Of a stretch of 54,064 nucleotides of DNA, positions 1-11,488 are shown in pieces. Positions within the stretch are counted from its first letter, which is position 1, and the number at the start of each line of letters is the position of its first letter. The DNA is from Trichuris trichiura (Eukaryota > Nematoda > Enoplea > Trichinellida > Trichuridae). The translations under genes and the position numbers were made by a program. The notes beneath the pieces were generated by a model. It saw only the letters and a list, made by a program, of their open reading frames with translations. It searched no databases and had not been told where the DNA came from. The stretch lies in NCBI GenBank assembly GCA_037903355.1, contig JBAJFE010000043.1:1-54064 (forward strand). The letters are read 5' to 3'.

Positions 1-39
1 ACAACGTTGCAGAGTGAAGCGTACTTTCCTGACCGCACA

Positions 40-160
40 GAAATCGATCAAATGCGCCTTAGGATAAATAAAAAAAGGCCATACGGACAAAGATATTACA
101 AATTTCAAAATATGGGCATGAAGATTAAATGCAATAATTTAAAAATGCTAATAGTCGCCT

Positions 161-200
<40 letters not shown>

Positions 201-406
201 TAAGGATTATATATATATATATATATAATGCTAAGGATGACTATGATTGTTTTAAGGCTTAAGTTCTTGTTTGTCTGCGGGCAAACAGGCGACTATTAGC
301 ACTTTTGAATTATTGCATTCAATCTTCATGCCCATATTCTAAAATTTGTAATATCGTCGTCCGTATGGCCTTTTTTATTTATCCTAAGGCGCATTTGATT
401 GACTTC
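40..406. repeat. Imperfect inverted repeat (foldback) around a TA microsatellite
   Basis: The left arm (about 40-164) is matched as reverse complement by the right arm (about 283-406), with a few scattered mismatches. Both arms carry the same blocks, for example GCGCCTTAGGATAAATAAAA and GGGCATGAAGATT in the left arm. The 118-bp spacer holds two TA runs. The arrangement resembles a small foldback or MITE-like element that expanded TA repeats in its loop. No target-site duplication was recognised. Confidence 0.8.
163..227. repeat. Two (TA)n microsatellites
   Basis: A pure TA run covers about 163-198 and a second covers about 208-227, separated by a short GCTAAGGAT-type spacer. The sequence after the second run (AATGCTAAGGATGACTA) reappears in similar form after the TA run ending at 590, so the runs and their flanks look related by duplication. 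Confidence 0.95.
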
Positions 407-407
407 T

Positions 408-520
408 CTATATATCTCTATACATTTCTATATGCCTCTCCATACATCTCTATATATTTTTATATTTCTATATTCTCTATTTATTTGTATTATTTTCATT
501 TGCATATTTGTCATATTCAA

Positions 521-590
<70 letters not shown>
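408..590. repeat. Low-complexity T/CTATA tract, (CT)n then (TA)n
   Basis: Pyrimidine-rich CTATA-type low-complexity sequence leads into a CT run (about 520-544), directly followed by a TA run (about 544-590). Open reading frames over it encode only Ser/Leu or Tyr/Ile repeats and are not genes. Confidence 0.95.
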
Positions 591-592
<2 letters not shown>

Positions 593-1424
593 GTTGAGGA
601 TGACTTTGGTTGCTCTATGTCAATCAGTAGTTTCACATTTAGACGCGTCGTAAGGCACAGCTGTAAACCAGCTCAGCACTGAACCCGCCCAAAGCTACTA
701 CAGATATTTTCTAGCTGATACCTTAATCCGACTGAGCAAACAGCAACTAAAGAACTTCAATCAATGTAAGCTCAAAGTGCTGCTCGTAATACATACAGCG
801 TCGGTGTTGCTAGCTAGTGAATTTCAGTTTTAGTCGCCTAACGGTTCAAAAAAGACACCTGCTTTGTTCGGAAGATAAAATCATCGACAAATATATTTTA
901 GAGCGGCAAAAAGTATACACCTGAAACACAAACACGACGTTCGGCTTGGCAACCAAAACGAAGTAACGCTAGCTGGGATGGATGCTTTCCAGCATACTTC
1001 ATCCTAATGTGGGTTTCTTACAAAGAAGCAAAAGTGCCGACTGTGTTGACATCCTGTCTATTCGCTTATTGTTCGACCAAGTTTGGGCAAAGCACGTAAA
1101 AGGAAATGTTCACTTTTTGAGTTTTGTTTCACTCTTCAATGCGTAGTCAACGGGAATGGCAAACAAGGCAAAAATGATACCTGAAACTTTAGCCAAGCGC
1201 TCTCTGACCGTCGAAGTTGCTATCTCCATGTTGTCAGCACTGTCAGATGTAATCATATTTTGAAAAGTTGTTCAAATCGAATTTAAGCCAACAAAGCCAA
1301 AGCAGTATTCAAGGTGTGCCTTCAATGAGCTAATGTCGATGTTCTTGACCAGTTACGATCAAAGCAAATTGAAAACTGGTGATCCAATGGACGTTACGGA
1401 GGGCAAACGCAATTGAATGCATAA
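591..1424. other. Non-coding stretch, nothing recognised
   Basis: No open frame with recognisable protein character, RNA gene or clear repeat was seen here, apart from the short flank at 591-620 that resembles 228-255. Confidence 0.5.
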
Positions 1425-1655
1425 CAACTGGACAGCCCGCGTGCACTGGTGGTCAAATGGAACGCAGCTGCGCTAACGGACGAAGAATTTTACTATGAAT
1501 GCTCGCAAAAGCACATTCGCCCACTGGTCACTACTAATACTTGCACTCTCGTGGACGACTCCATTTCAACGAATTTGCCCGTTGAGCCAATGAACAGCAG
1601 CAGTCGGACGAATTTGAAAATGATCGATGGTAGCAGCGTGGAAAACCAAAAATAA
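1425..1655 (+). CDS. Possible terminal exon, unrecognised hydrophilic protein (low confidence)
   Basis: An open frame of 76 codons starts after an in-frame stop at 1422 and ends at TAA 1653-1655. The product is hydrophilic, with an acidic patch (LTDEEFYYE) and a Ser/Asn-rich tail. The stop overlaps an AATAAA, which would suit a very short 3' end. An AG at 1434-1435 could act as a splice acceptor. No family is recognised and no upstream exon could be joined. A frame of this size can occur by chance at this base composition, so it is only a candidate. Confidence 0.2.
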   Translation, partial: QLDSPRALVVKWNAAALTDEEFYYECSQKHIRPLVTTNTCTLVDDSISTNLPVEPMNSSSRTNLKMIDGSSVENQK

Positions 1656-1799
1656 AAATTGACACACGAAGATCTATAGCGCACACGTTTTCGAACAGGT
1701 AGACGGAGAGCGTTGAAACGACTTCGGCAGCATTGGATTGCCAATCAGCTGCCAACGATGAGCTTAAACCAGTTAGCTGGATCGTTGAAGACCACTATT

Positions 1800-1820
1800 T
1801 TCTCTCTCTCTCTCTCTCTC
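1800..1820. repeat. (CT)n microsatellite
   Basis: A pure CT run of about 20 bp. Confidence 0.95.
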
Positions 1821-4800
1821 AACGATCAACTCTTCGTTCAATACCGTAATGGTTATTAATTACTACTATTCCAATCAAGCTAATTCAAAAACAACCTGAC
1901 GAAAGTTGAACCGTCCTTTTTCACCAACGCACATTCACTTCTTTTGTCCAGTCGAACAACTACTCTCTTGAGCTATAAAGGTGACCATCTACGCGAATTG
2001 ATTGCATCCATTTCAAGCATACATTAACGTTATCCTGGCGGAATAGATAATATGCAAAAGTAATCAGTTTCAATAAAAGAAGAATATCTATTTATGCAGC
2101 CTACGTCATTTGACCAAAATAAGAACGTAGGCATTTGGGCAAGCGTAGCGAGCGCGACTTTATTAGTGTTAAAACAAATTGTTGTCCATTGCCCTTGGCG
2201 AACGGCAACTACTCAATACGTCAATCTCATTTGAATTTGTGCGCCGAACATCAATTCACCTGCGCTAGCGCTTGGGGCCAACCGTCCGTCCGCAATAAGG
2301 TTACTTTTGAAAATAATTTCTCAATCCCAAATGACTTTGCCGCCAAGACGTGTAGGCTCCTCCATCGGAGCTCCTTATTACGCGTAGGGCAAACAACGCG
2401 ACCGGGCCGTATATACGCGCTAAGGGAAAAATTGCCTTCTATTGATTTGCAACATTTCGTCCAGCCAAATTGAATACTATCAAAACGGAGCGGACGCGTC
2501 CCGCTGACCAAATTTGTACAAATAACATCGGCGGGTCGTACTTTCAAACTTCAAAAGTTGATTTCTGACGTAACGCCATCCCCACTCGAGTACGCGTTAA
2601 GCAATCGTCTTCGCCTTGGGCCAATTCAAAATGTAAGACGTTATGTTGCACAAGACGCACAAACTTTTTAATCGTCAACTCTCGTAGCAGCACGCTTTTT
2701 TCGTTTCATCCTTTTTAGGGCAACGGTGGCGTTTGTTTCGTTCAATTTTACCAACGAGAAAAATGAGTATAATAATAAGTAAACGAACGGAAAGTAATAT
2801 TCACTAATAGCCCGCGTAAGGTTATTTTCCGGGCGGGAAATAAGTTGGATGAAAAAAAAACGGTTTCATGTTAGCGCGGCAGCGAACTGATCCCCATTTA
2901 ATGCAGACCGCCAACAATGACGCAGTTATTAAAAAGTGAAGCTAAGGCGGAGGTATCAAGTTCGAACTTCGAGAACGGGTTGCCTTCGTTACGAAGACTC
3001 ATACGCACTCGGTCATTTCATTTCGAATTCGAAGGCTTAAAAGGAAAGACGCGCAATGCATTCGTTTTATTCGGTTACATGGAATTAAGTAAGGACCTTT
3101 AAGTGTATATATGCGGCTTAAGCCTCACTTTGCCTTGCAGCCAAACTTGGAAAACGCCTTAGGTACTCTCTTTCCTTTTTTCAGCAACCACTGACGCTAC
3201 TGCAGTCTGCTGCTGCTAGTTGGCTTCCTGGTTGCAAGCAAGAGTAGCTAACGTTAGAAACATAATAACAACAGAAAAAATAGGCTTTCTGCAATTGACA
3301 CGAGTACGCTTAGTTTACGAGTTATTCACTGCACTGCAAAGACTCAAATAAGCTTGAAATGTTTTTCATACGACAACGTGGGAGAAAGCCATGCGTTTAA
3401 TGCGGGATATCCGCTGCTAGCAAAAACCTAAGCAGCAATATCCTTTAAAATATTAAAGTAAAAAGACTACACAACCTAAAACTCTAATGTGCACCACTTG
3501 CGTTTTATCAGCATGTCGCTATGATAAAGGACGATATAGGAGGAATCTTTGCGTCCAACCTCGCCTACAAGTAAGTTATAAATGTACACACTTTGAAAAT
3601 ATTCCGTTTCTACAATCTTTCCTTGTTGCTAACAATACTGTATTTAGCAGAAAGTTCTTTCAATACTCGGACTGCTATGTTCAATAAATTATCGTTGCAT
3701 TCCCTAACGAGGGGTTTGATTCGACTTTTTACTACAACTGTTTGAAAGATCTTTCCGGATGATAGAACACGTAATCGAGCGTCTTTTCAGCTGCTACGTG
3801 CTGCTACTCAATAGGCAATCGGATTTGACGCAGCTGGTAAAAAAAACGTAAAGTACCTACCTGAACTTTAAGGGATACTGTACACTGAAACAAGCATGCG
3901 CGCGGTTAGACAACAAAGCTATTTTTAATTTACTGTACGTTCGGCTTATCGGCATAATATTACACCGTTACTGTTTGCCATCTCAAAGTCGAAATAACAT
4001 TTCCGTCGCGGAGTTTTAGAATATTTTGCATATGCAAATTAACACTAGCTAAGAGCAACTGCATTTAAGAGAAGAGTTCGAGCTTTAATGGTAATTTTGC
4101 TGAATCAGTACACCCGGCATTAACGTATGGACCATTAGAAAAATGGGGACGAATCGTAGGCTTATTTTCACCACGTACTTTCGTCTTGGACAAGTAATTA
4201 GCCAAGTATGGCGCGTATCGAAGTGCAATGCCTCACTCGTAAACAATAATGGTATACGGTTACCTTTTTAGCCTACGCTAAACGAAGTATGCTAGATGGC
4301 TTGTTTGATTTGAATGCAATGCCCAATTAAAGCATAATAGGCTTTGTATGCAAATTCAAAAGCGACTCAAATGTCAGCAAGTCTTACAATGGCGCAGGAG
4401 ATAATCTGACGTATTTTTGACTCGCTGAGTTAAAGATTCAAGTTCGAAATTTCTATGCATACGGTGATTTTGAATGTTGGAATCTCGGAAACGAAGTGTA
4501 AAACACGGACGGGTATTCGGCATGCAAAAAGAGCAAATTATAGAAAGGTAGACTTACGCGCACGCGAGATCCATCCACCTTCAAGGAGGGTGCGCAGCTG
4601 ATCAATGGACGTTCTAAAGCGAACTAAAAAGCTGACCCCAATAAGCGGATGAGAAACAAGATGCAAATTTGGCTCGAACGAATTCTCCAAGCTGCAGTAG
4701 CGGCATACCTGAAAGAAAATGGCATTTTGGTGAGTGTAAAAAATTTATTGGACTTAAACCCTTTAAGTGACGCGTGCTGGATACCAATCGTGAGCTGCCA

Positions 4801-6100
4801 TCCGCAAATGACTACATCTTTATTTAATCTAAATTTAAAAAGGCTAACGAACGAAAACAAAAGGCATTCTTACCTCTGCAAAGCGGTTTGAACAGCGGTT
4901 CGACATTTCGAGCTTTCCTCCATCTTTGCCGATTAATTGACAAAGAACTAGTAAAACCGCGTTTCATTGTTACGCAATGGTTGCTTTAATTTTGTAGGTT
5001 AAACAAGCAGTTTGGATGAAACGAAACAAGGAACAATCTTTGAAGAATTGACGAAGCGCAAACCATCAGTACAGTACAACACTGACTACGCCACTAGAAC
5101 AATGGGATTTGGCCGACGAATGTTAACCGAAAGGTGCCCGTCGCTTTCCAGGGAATAATTTTAAAATTTGCGTACAATGTAGGTTATTAAAAGCTTACAA
5201 AAGCAGCACAATCAGACCCCGCCTGCTGTACTGATGGTTTCTTCGATTCGTTTCAGCTTTCCTGGTAGCAGGTGGAAATTTTACATGATTTATCGTTTTC
5301 CGCAAACTAGGAAATGCTAGCTTTGCACGGGGCTAAAAACTGGAACCGGAAACCGCGTGTGCAAAATTAACAAATGTTTATTCGTTTTTCTCTAAAAATA
5401 AGCGCAGATATTGATTGCGAAACGTTAAACGTTCGTAAAGAGTGTCTAATTGGTATCAATGGAAGAATAGTGACAAGAAAAACGCGGTATATTCTCAATT
5501 TTTGAAATATGCTACTAAAAAACGGCCTTACGGTACAGTAAACCGAAAATTAAGTTACGTCTTCAAACGGTTGCGCCGCAGGGCGCATACATTTGTTAAA
5601 CTTGAGTTATTCTTGTAGTTTAAACGAAATCGAAAAAACTCTTCGCTACAGACTAAATAAAGGCATCATATTCAAGCGAACAGTTCATTCGGAACAGCAG
5701 TCCATCTATCTTCCGTGATTGGATACGATATGAATTGCGGCATAAAAAACCAAGTCAGCGCAAGAACAAATTACGTGCAATGGTTAGCAACTGTTCTAGT
5801 GGTTTGCCGCAAATTTTCTAGCCCCGAACGTGGCAGACGTTGAAAGTAAGCAACCTGTCTTAACCAACAGGTGCAACAGTAATTCGTGAAGAATGTACGA
5901 AACAAAAACAGGGAAAATAAACAAAAGACGTGACCCAAACCTCAAGAAATGTTTTGCTAACAGCCGACGTCAAGTCAGGATACGAAGTGATTATAAATTT
6001 TATTTTTGTAACATCTTTGAAACAATAAAAGCTACAAACGCTGTTCGAACAATTATAACACATGCAGGGATAGAACATGGTGCTTCTACATGTTGACTGT
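1821..6100. other. Long gene-poor stretch
   Basis: Several open frames of 60-112 codons exist on both strands (for example about 2135-2547, 2917-3102, 4624-4891), but none has recognisable motifs and they overlap one another on opposite strands. A segment at about 5527-5560 (GTACAGTAAACCGAAAATTA) is repeated in near-identical form at about 7330-7360, so part of this stretch is old dispersed repeat. Confidence 0.5.
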
Positions 6101-9100
6101 TTGGATCTATCAGGACAATATGCTTATAGGGTGAAACGACGCATTGTAGCGTGAACAGCAGATGGTACACTGACTAACTGCATATAATAAATCGCATATC
6201 ATCAAAAGAGAGCGAAGCAACAAGGGTGGGCAGCATTGGAGCGGAGTCGTAAACAAGGGGACGGATCAGGCACTCGCAGTTTCATTATCTTAGTTCTATG
6301 ATATCCGCTCGTCCACAAGCCAACAGCACTTCCGCTTCCATATCATCAAAAGAGAGCGAAGCAACAAGGGTGGGCAGCGTTGGAGCGGAGTCGTATACAA
6401 GGGGACGGATCAGGCACTCGCAGTTTCATTATCTTAGTTCTATGACGTCTGCCCGTCCACAAGCCAACAGCACTTCCACTGTCGTGACGGCCCGGTCAGC
6501 AATATCTTCAGACAATGACTACTCGTCGGCGATTAGCAATATCATCTTCCTCGCAGTGCCTTCAACTTTGCCACGCACGCATAGGACGGCTGCTCATAAC
6601 AATATCTTCCTGCCGCGGTGGGCATCTGTAATCAAATGAAACGACTGCTCCACCAGCAGGCATCCGCTTCGCACTGCCAACCAAGAAAAACCAACTCAGC
6701 AACCACAAGATAGGTACTGTAAACATTTTACGAAAAGTAGGCTAGCTGGCTACGGTAAAGTCTTCACCTGACTACACTTCATCTCGGCAAAACTACTCTA
6801 CGCGTTACCACCATTCGTTTGCTTCCCTGATTATTCACAACGAAAGCTGAAATCGAGTTTAAACAACTAGCAGCGCGACTTTACGATACGGAGGGGTTGG
6901 CCGAAATTTGCATTTTTGAGAGAAGCGTTTTTAGCGAAATTCTTTGGCAAAAAATTACTTAATACAAAAACTTCATCACGCGGTTTGCTAGGGTTCCTGT
7001 TCCTTTGTATTACCGCAATTCCGCTTAATTGCAATTGAGTTTCTATCGGACTTCCGACAACTTGTTCGTTTCTTACGCGGCTTATTTTAAACGGATGACC
7101 AATGGCTGAAAACATTTTTTTCTTTACGTACAAATTCCTTAGATTGCTAAGCTCTGTAATATAGGAGCCTTAAAAGGCCATTTGTCAGTCGAGCTTCGCT
7201 GTGATCGTAGGAAGCATTTCTGCTAATTGTCTTTATTTAGTTAAATATTTTTACACCTATACAATATAAATATAAATAAATTAAGTTAGCAGACTTAAGT
7301 TAAAGTGAGCTGGAAAAATAAATTGTCGTGTTACAGTAAAACGAAAATTAAGTTACATTTTAAAGGGCAGCGTCTTGAGTGTGCTAAAACTAATTAAGTA
7401 AAAGGTATTGCCGCTTGCGGAAAAAAGAATCGAAGATTTAGCGTATATGGTACAAAAATAATTGCACCACGAGGAATAAATTGATTGTTGCAGAAATTTA
7501 TCCCCGGAATTGCACAAAAGATTTAAATCAGCGCACAGGGGAGAGCTATCTCAAATCAATAAGCGTAATTGAAATTTTTCAACGGTTTGGTATTCGCGGA
7601 CTAAATTATCTTCAGGTTATCTAAGCGAATGTGCTTGTTTTAGTTGACAGCTACTAGCGAAAAGAATCAAAAACAAAGACGGCAGCAGTTCGCGAAACAA
7701 CTTTGCGCTTATAGATGCTTCACTAATAGCTTCTGCCAACGATCGCTTTTATTTTTATGCTCATAGGGTAAAACGACATCGTGGGCATATCATCAGAAGG
7801 GATCGAAGCAGTACAGGCAGGCAGATTGCGACAGACAATAAGCTTCTTATCGTTCGATGAAATGATTATTTCTGACCAGGTGCAGCCAAAGAGAGTCAAT
7901 TTGAACGAGGAGATTCCACAGCTATCCATGATGGGATTCGTCTACGCCTGACTACATATCGTTCAACGCAATCCCATCCTTTCCATTTTATCTTCGCGTG
8001 GCATCTCGTCACGGAAACTCTTGTGCTTTCATCTGGATCAGCATATCATTGTACTAGCTCCCATGCTCACGGTAAATATCTTTAATATGCCAGTGCTCCC
8101 ATATGTTCTAGACAGCGTATGTCGTGTCGTATTGAAAACACATTTTCCACATACACTCGTTATATCAATTCTGCGCTTCATTATCTGGACTTATGGCCGA
8201 CGAAAACATCGTCAGTCTGCGTTCTTAAAGTGCGAAACGTTATGTAAGCAGGTTTGTTTCGTACGGTAGAAAGTTAACTTGACTATATTTTATCTCGTTT
8301 TAAGGATTTCCTCTTATGTTTCATCGCAGGTTGAGCTAGTTATTCAAAACGACTTGTACACTTGAAATTAGCAATTAGTGACTTGTCATGATGACGTCAA
8401 GAGCTTGCCTGCGCGAAATGGGTTAGCATATTTTTAATGCGCGCGCAAAGCCGCTTAATCGCAATTGAGTTACCGCATTTCAGCAAATTATTCGAAACTG
8501 CGTTACTTGCCGGGAAGCTGCGCAGGGAGTAACGAGAAAATTTAATCAAATGCGCATACGAAACCAGTGAGCTGAACGTTCTTCTTAGGCGGCAAAATCT
8601 TTGATATAATTGCTCAAATCGCCATTGCACTAGCTTTGTTGTTCTTCTCGCCCAGGTTCTATGGAAAGTTTTCGGGGAGGACTGCATATCATGAAGAGAC
8701 AGCGAAGCAGGGAGTACATGCACGCCGAAGGGAAAATATAAAAATATGGGCAATATGGAGGTCAAGAAAGATGCCATACGGTTTATGCCCAACGATAAAG
8801 CACGAAAGCATGACCTGCCTGCCACATTTCCAGCTTTAGCACCCTATCTGAGGTCCACCCTACCATCGTTCCAACGGGCATCTTCTGTAGTCGCTAGCAT
8901 GAATAGAGCGGCAATATCTTCGTGCACAAATATTTTTTACACCCCTGAGCAATGCATCCAGGGTGTCCTCAAGCTAATATCTTTAAAATTCCGTTAGCGA
9001 ATACCGTGTTGAAGAACAAACCGTCTCTGATGCAAATGCCGCTTGCCATATCTTCAAATAACTAAAAGTCAGCTGAACAGCGTATGTTTTGTGAAATACT

Positions 9101-9300
9101 AATCCGTCAATGTTTTCCCATCACCGCCGAGTCGATTGCGCGCACCACACCGCGAAAAAATTAACTTTGGACACGTAGATACAGAATAAGTATACTATAT
9201 AAGCAGGTTTAGACCATACGGTAGTCAGCTTAATTTTGGCTATAGTTTAGCCCGGTAAAATATATTTGGCGCACGTTTCCCATTCTTTTTTTTCTTTAGC
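6100..9300. repeat. Block of old, diverged repeat copies
   Basis: Related words recur in the same order through this block. GCATATCATCA plus GAAGCAA-type sequence is at about 6195, 6339, 7783 and 8686. A CGGTA...CTGACTACA/TTGACTATA...ATCTCG segment is at about 6755, 8262 and 9217. CCGCTTAATYGCAATTGAGTT is at about 7020 and 8450. TATGCTYATAGGGTRAAACGAC is at about 6120 and 7756. Spacings of about 0.9-1.5 kb suggest three or so diverged copies of an unknown element. No transposase or RT could be read in it. Confidence 0.55.
6195..6482. repeat. Two-copy 144-bp tandem duplication
   Basis: The 144-bp unit starting CATATCATCAAAAGAGAGCG at 6195 is repeated from 6339 with only a few substitutions. 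It lies inside the diverged repeat block but is clearly a more recent event. Confidence 0.9.
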
Positions 9301-10229
9301 TCTTTCGCTTAGTTTACATTGTTTTCGGCATTTAAAAATGCGTCATGGCAGCATGAAATTTTTTTACATAAATAAGGAATGAATAAAAAACGAATATCCT
9401 ATAGTAACCGTCACTATCCGGAGGTGATTTTATTAAAGGATTGTGTTCCTCAGAAAAGTTCTAACGCGGTCAGCGGGTGTTTGTTTAGTTAATAATTTTC
9501 AGGTTCTATCCCGCTTCCAATTTGAAATTTCAAATTTTTTGCGACTTACTGTAGCATTTGTTTTTGCGCGCAACTGCTTTCAAAGCGCTGTGCAAATTTA
9601 TTCCGTTTTGAGTGTTCATGCTGAATTTAGCTGGTTCCGCGTTGACTACGCCGTTTCAGTTCAAGAAATTCGACCGATCAGCTTCTGCCCGCAACAAAAT
9701 TCGTACGATTGCCGTTGTTTATTTTTACGCTATTTGTCAAATTATGAAACGAATGCGGTTTCGCGCGCTTGCAATTGCGTGTAGTGATGCCGGCAAGGTT
9801 AACTCTGTTCACGGCCTTTCCAAAAAAAAGCTGCTTCATTGGGAAATTCATTTTCGAGAGCTCCATCTTTGAACTTATTTTTGCCAACAAAGCAACCACT
9901 TTTTCAAAGCGTTACTGCCCTTAGTTCAACCGTGAATAGAGTCAATCCTGTTAACATTACGTTCGTAAAAATCCCAATTAGTATCCTCATATTTAAAATC
10001 AATATCTTTTATATTTAACTGGATTGCTTTCGCGATGCGCTAGTAAAGTACAGCGTCTGCCAACGTGTGCACTTGTATCTCTGCATCCTATACTGTGTTT
10101 TTCCAGGATTGCAGATCTCAACGACCGTATAGAACAGGTATGGTTTAAAAGCGTTATGTGCAAGCGAAAAGCCTTTGCTGTTAAGGAAGGAAGCTTCGCC
10201 TAGGCATCCCTGTTGGTTTGGATGCTGAA
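9301..10229. other. Non-coding stretch, nothing firm recognised
   Basis: Open frames at 9443-9784 and 9612-9872 overlap in different frames and have no consistent family signal. No RNA gene was seen. Confidence 0.45.
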
Positions 10230-11093
10230 ATGGAGAATCGACTCGAGCACACCGCTTGTCTTCGGTATGCAAATTTAAAAGCTAGTTTTTATGCTAATTT
10301 TGAACAAAATAAAGAACGACTTTTTTGCCTTAACATGGAATTCGAACTTACTCCATTCCGTGGCTTCAATGAGAAGACTTTTAGCCTTTGCTTTACGCTC
10401 GCAGCATTTCTTTGCATTGTGCTACTATTTAGCACCATTCATGTTTATAGATGTATGCGTCCAGCTGAATGGATACCTAGCCAAACTGTCTTTTGCAAGA
10501 CAGTCTTGTGCTCTTCGGAACACAACAAGGAGTATATACAAGGAACAACTAACAGTTTCGGTCCCAGGCGAGTAATGAGATACACGAAGAAGGAATGCTA
10601 CGTCAAAGCAATTACGTCGCCATATTTCGCAACGAAAAATAGAAATAGATATTCAACAAAGACGATAGTGGAGTCAAGGGTTGCATTAAGGGAAAAGATA
10701 ACCCAAAACGGACCTACAAAACCATCGATGGTAAGCTCCTATACGAGCTGCATGTTGTTGAACAAGTAACTTTTGCGTCTTACCTTTTGTTCTCCACTAA
10801 GACGCTAACCGTCGAAGGGAGGATAGGCTAAAGTATGCAATAACATCCGAAACAAATTTCAGCAACATGCAAGACCCGCCAGGCTAACAAATGACATAAA
10901 AAAGTATACCGATTTTGGCAGACAGTTGAAAATCACCGACTACATGCCGTATGTTGGCAACTTAATGACGTCATCAAACATTTTTGGAATTATAGGCACT
11001 GCAAGAACTGCACCCGTTTCAGGGTGCGCAGAGAAGAAACAACCGGCAGTTTTGGCGGATATCTGCATGCAAGACCATGGGAACCTGTCATAA
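10230..11093 (+). CDS. Candidate two-exon membrane protein, unrecognised
   Basis: Exon 1 (10230-10730, from ATG) ends at a good donor, ATG|GTAAGC. Exon 2 (10863-11093) follows an acceptor, TTTCAG, keeps frame (phase 0) for 76 codons and ends in TAA. The joined product would be 243 residues. Residues about 52-71 form one strongly hydrophobic segment (FTLAAFLCIVLLF), so it would be a single-pass, type II-like membrane protein with a Cys-containing C-terminal part. The frame-keeping junction is the main support. The family is not recognised, codon use is not distinctive, and no poly(A) signal is evident close downstream. It could be chance. Confidence 0.3.
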
Positions 11094-11299
11094 GGAAGGA
11101 ACCACTAAACAGACAAGTAAGCGGCATCTATTGGACTCGCAGTAGATATGCATCACTATTCTATTCCAGGTAACTCCAATGGACCCGTTCGATTTTACAT
11201 ACTGTATTTAGCATTCCATTTTCTGCTTTTGCCTTGATTTTTTTACGTTCTTCTTGAAGCGGCTTCTAGAAAGCTCGGTTGGCCTTACCCACGGCCAAG

Positions 11300-11305
11300 T
11301 TTATT
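11300..11305 (-). terminator. Probable poly(A) signal of the amino-acid transporter
   Basis: AATAAA on the minus strand about 190 nt past the transporter stop codon. It is the nearest clear signal in the right orientation. Confidence 0.5.
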
Positions 11306-11488
11306 CAACGAATTTTCATTGAAGGTTTTGTTCATTTCCTTTGTTAAAGAAATCGTACAATAATCAACCATGGCGACAGGTGCTTGCAATGCAAATGATA
11401 TCCAGGTGTCAAACAATGGCGTATAAGCATGTAAACAACCAACGCAGCGACAAAGTCCGAAGCCATTGTTCGCTATCCGTGAATTCAC

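Noticed and set aside
7..653. Tyr/Ile and Ser/Leu repeat open frames
   Set aside because: They are translations of TA and CT microsatellites.
8397..8825. 142-codon minus-strand open frame
   Set aside because: It lies within the diverged repeat block, overlaps plus-strand frames and has no recognisable domain.
9660..9740. QQNSYDC-like peptide resembling the Cys box of Ulp1-type proteases
   Set aside because: No His or Asp box precedes it, the Gly after Cys is missing and the frame is short; taken as coincidence.
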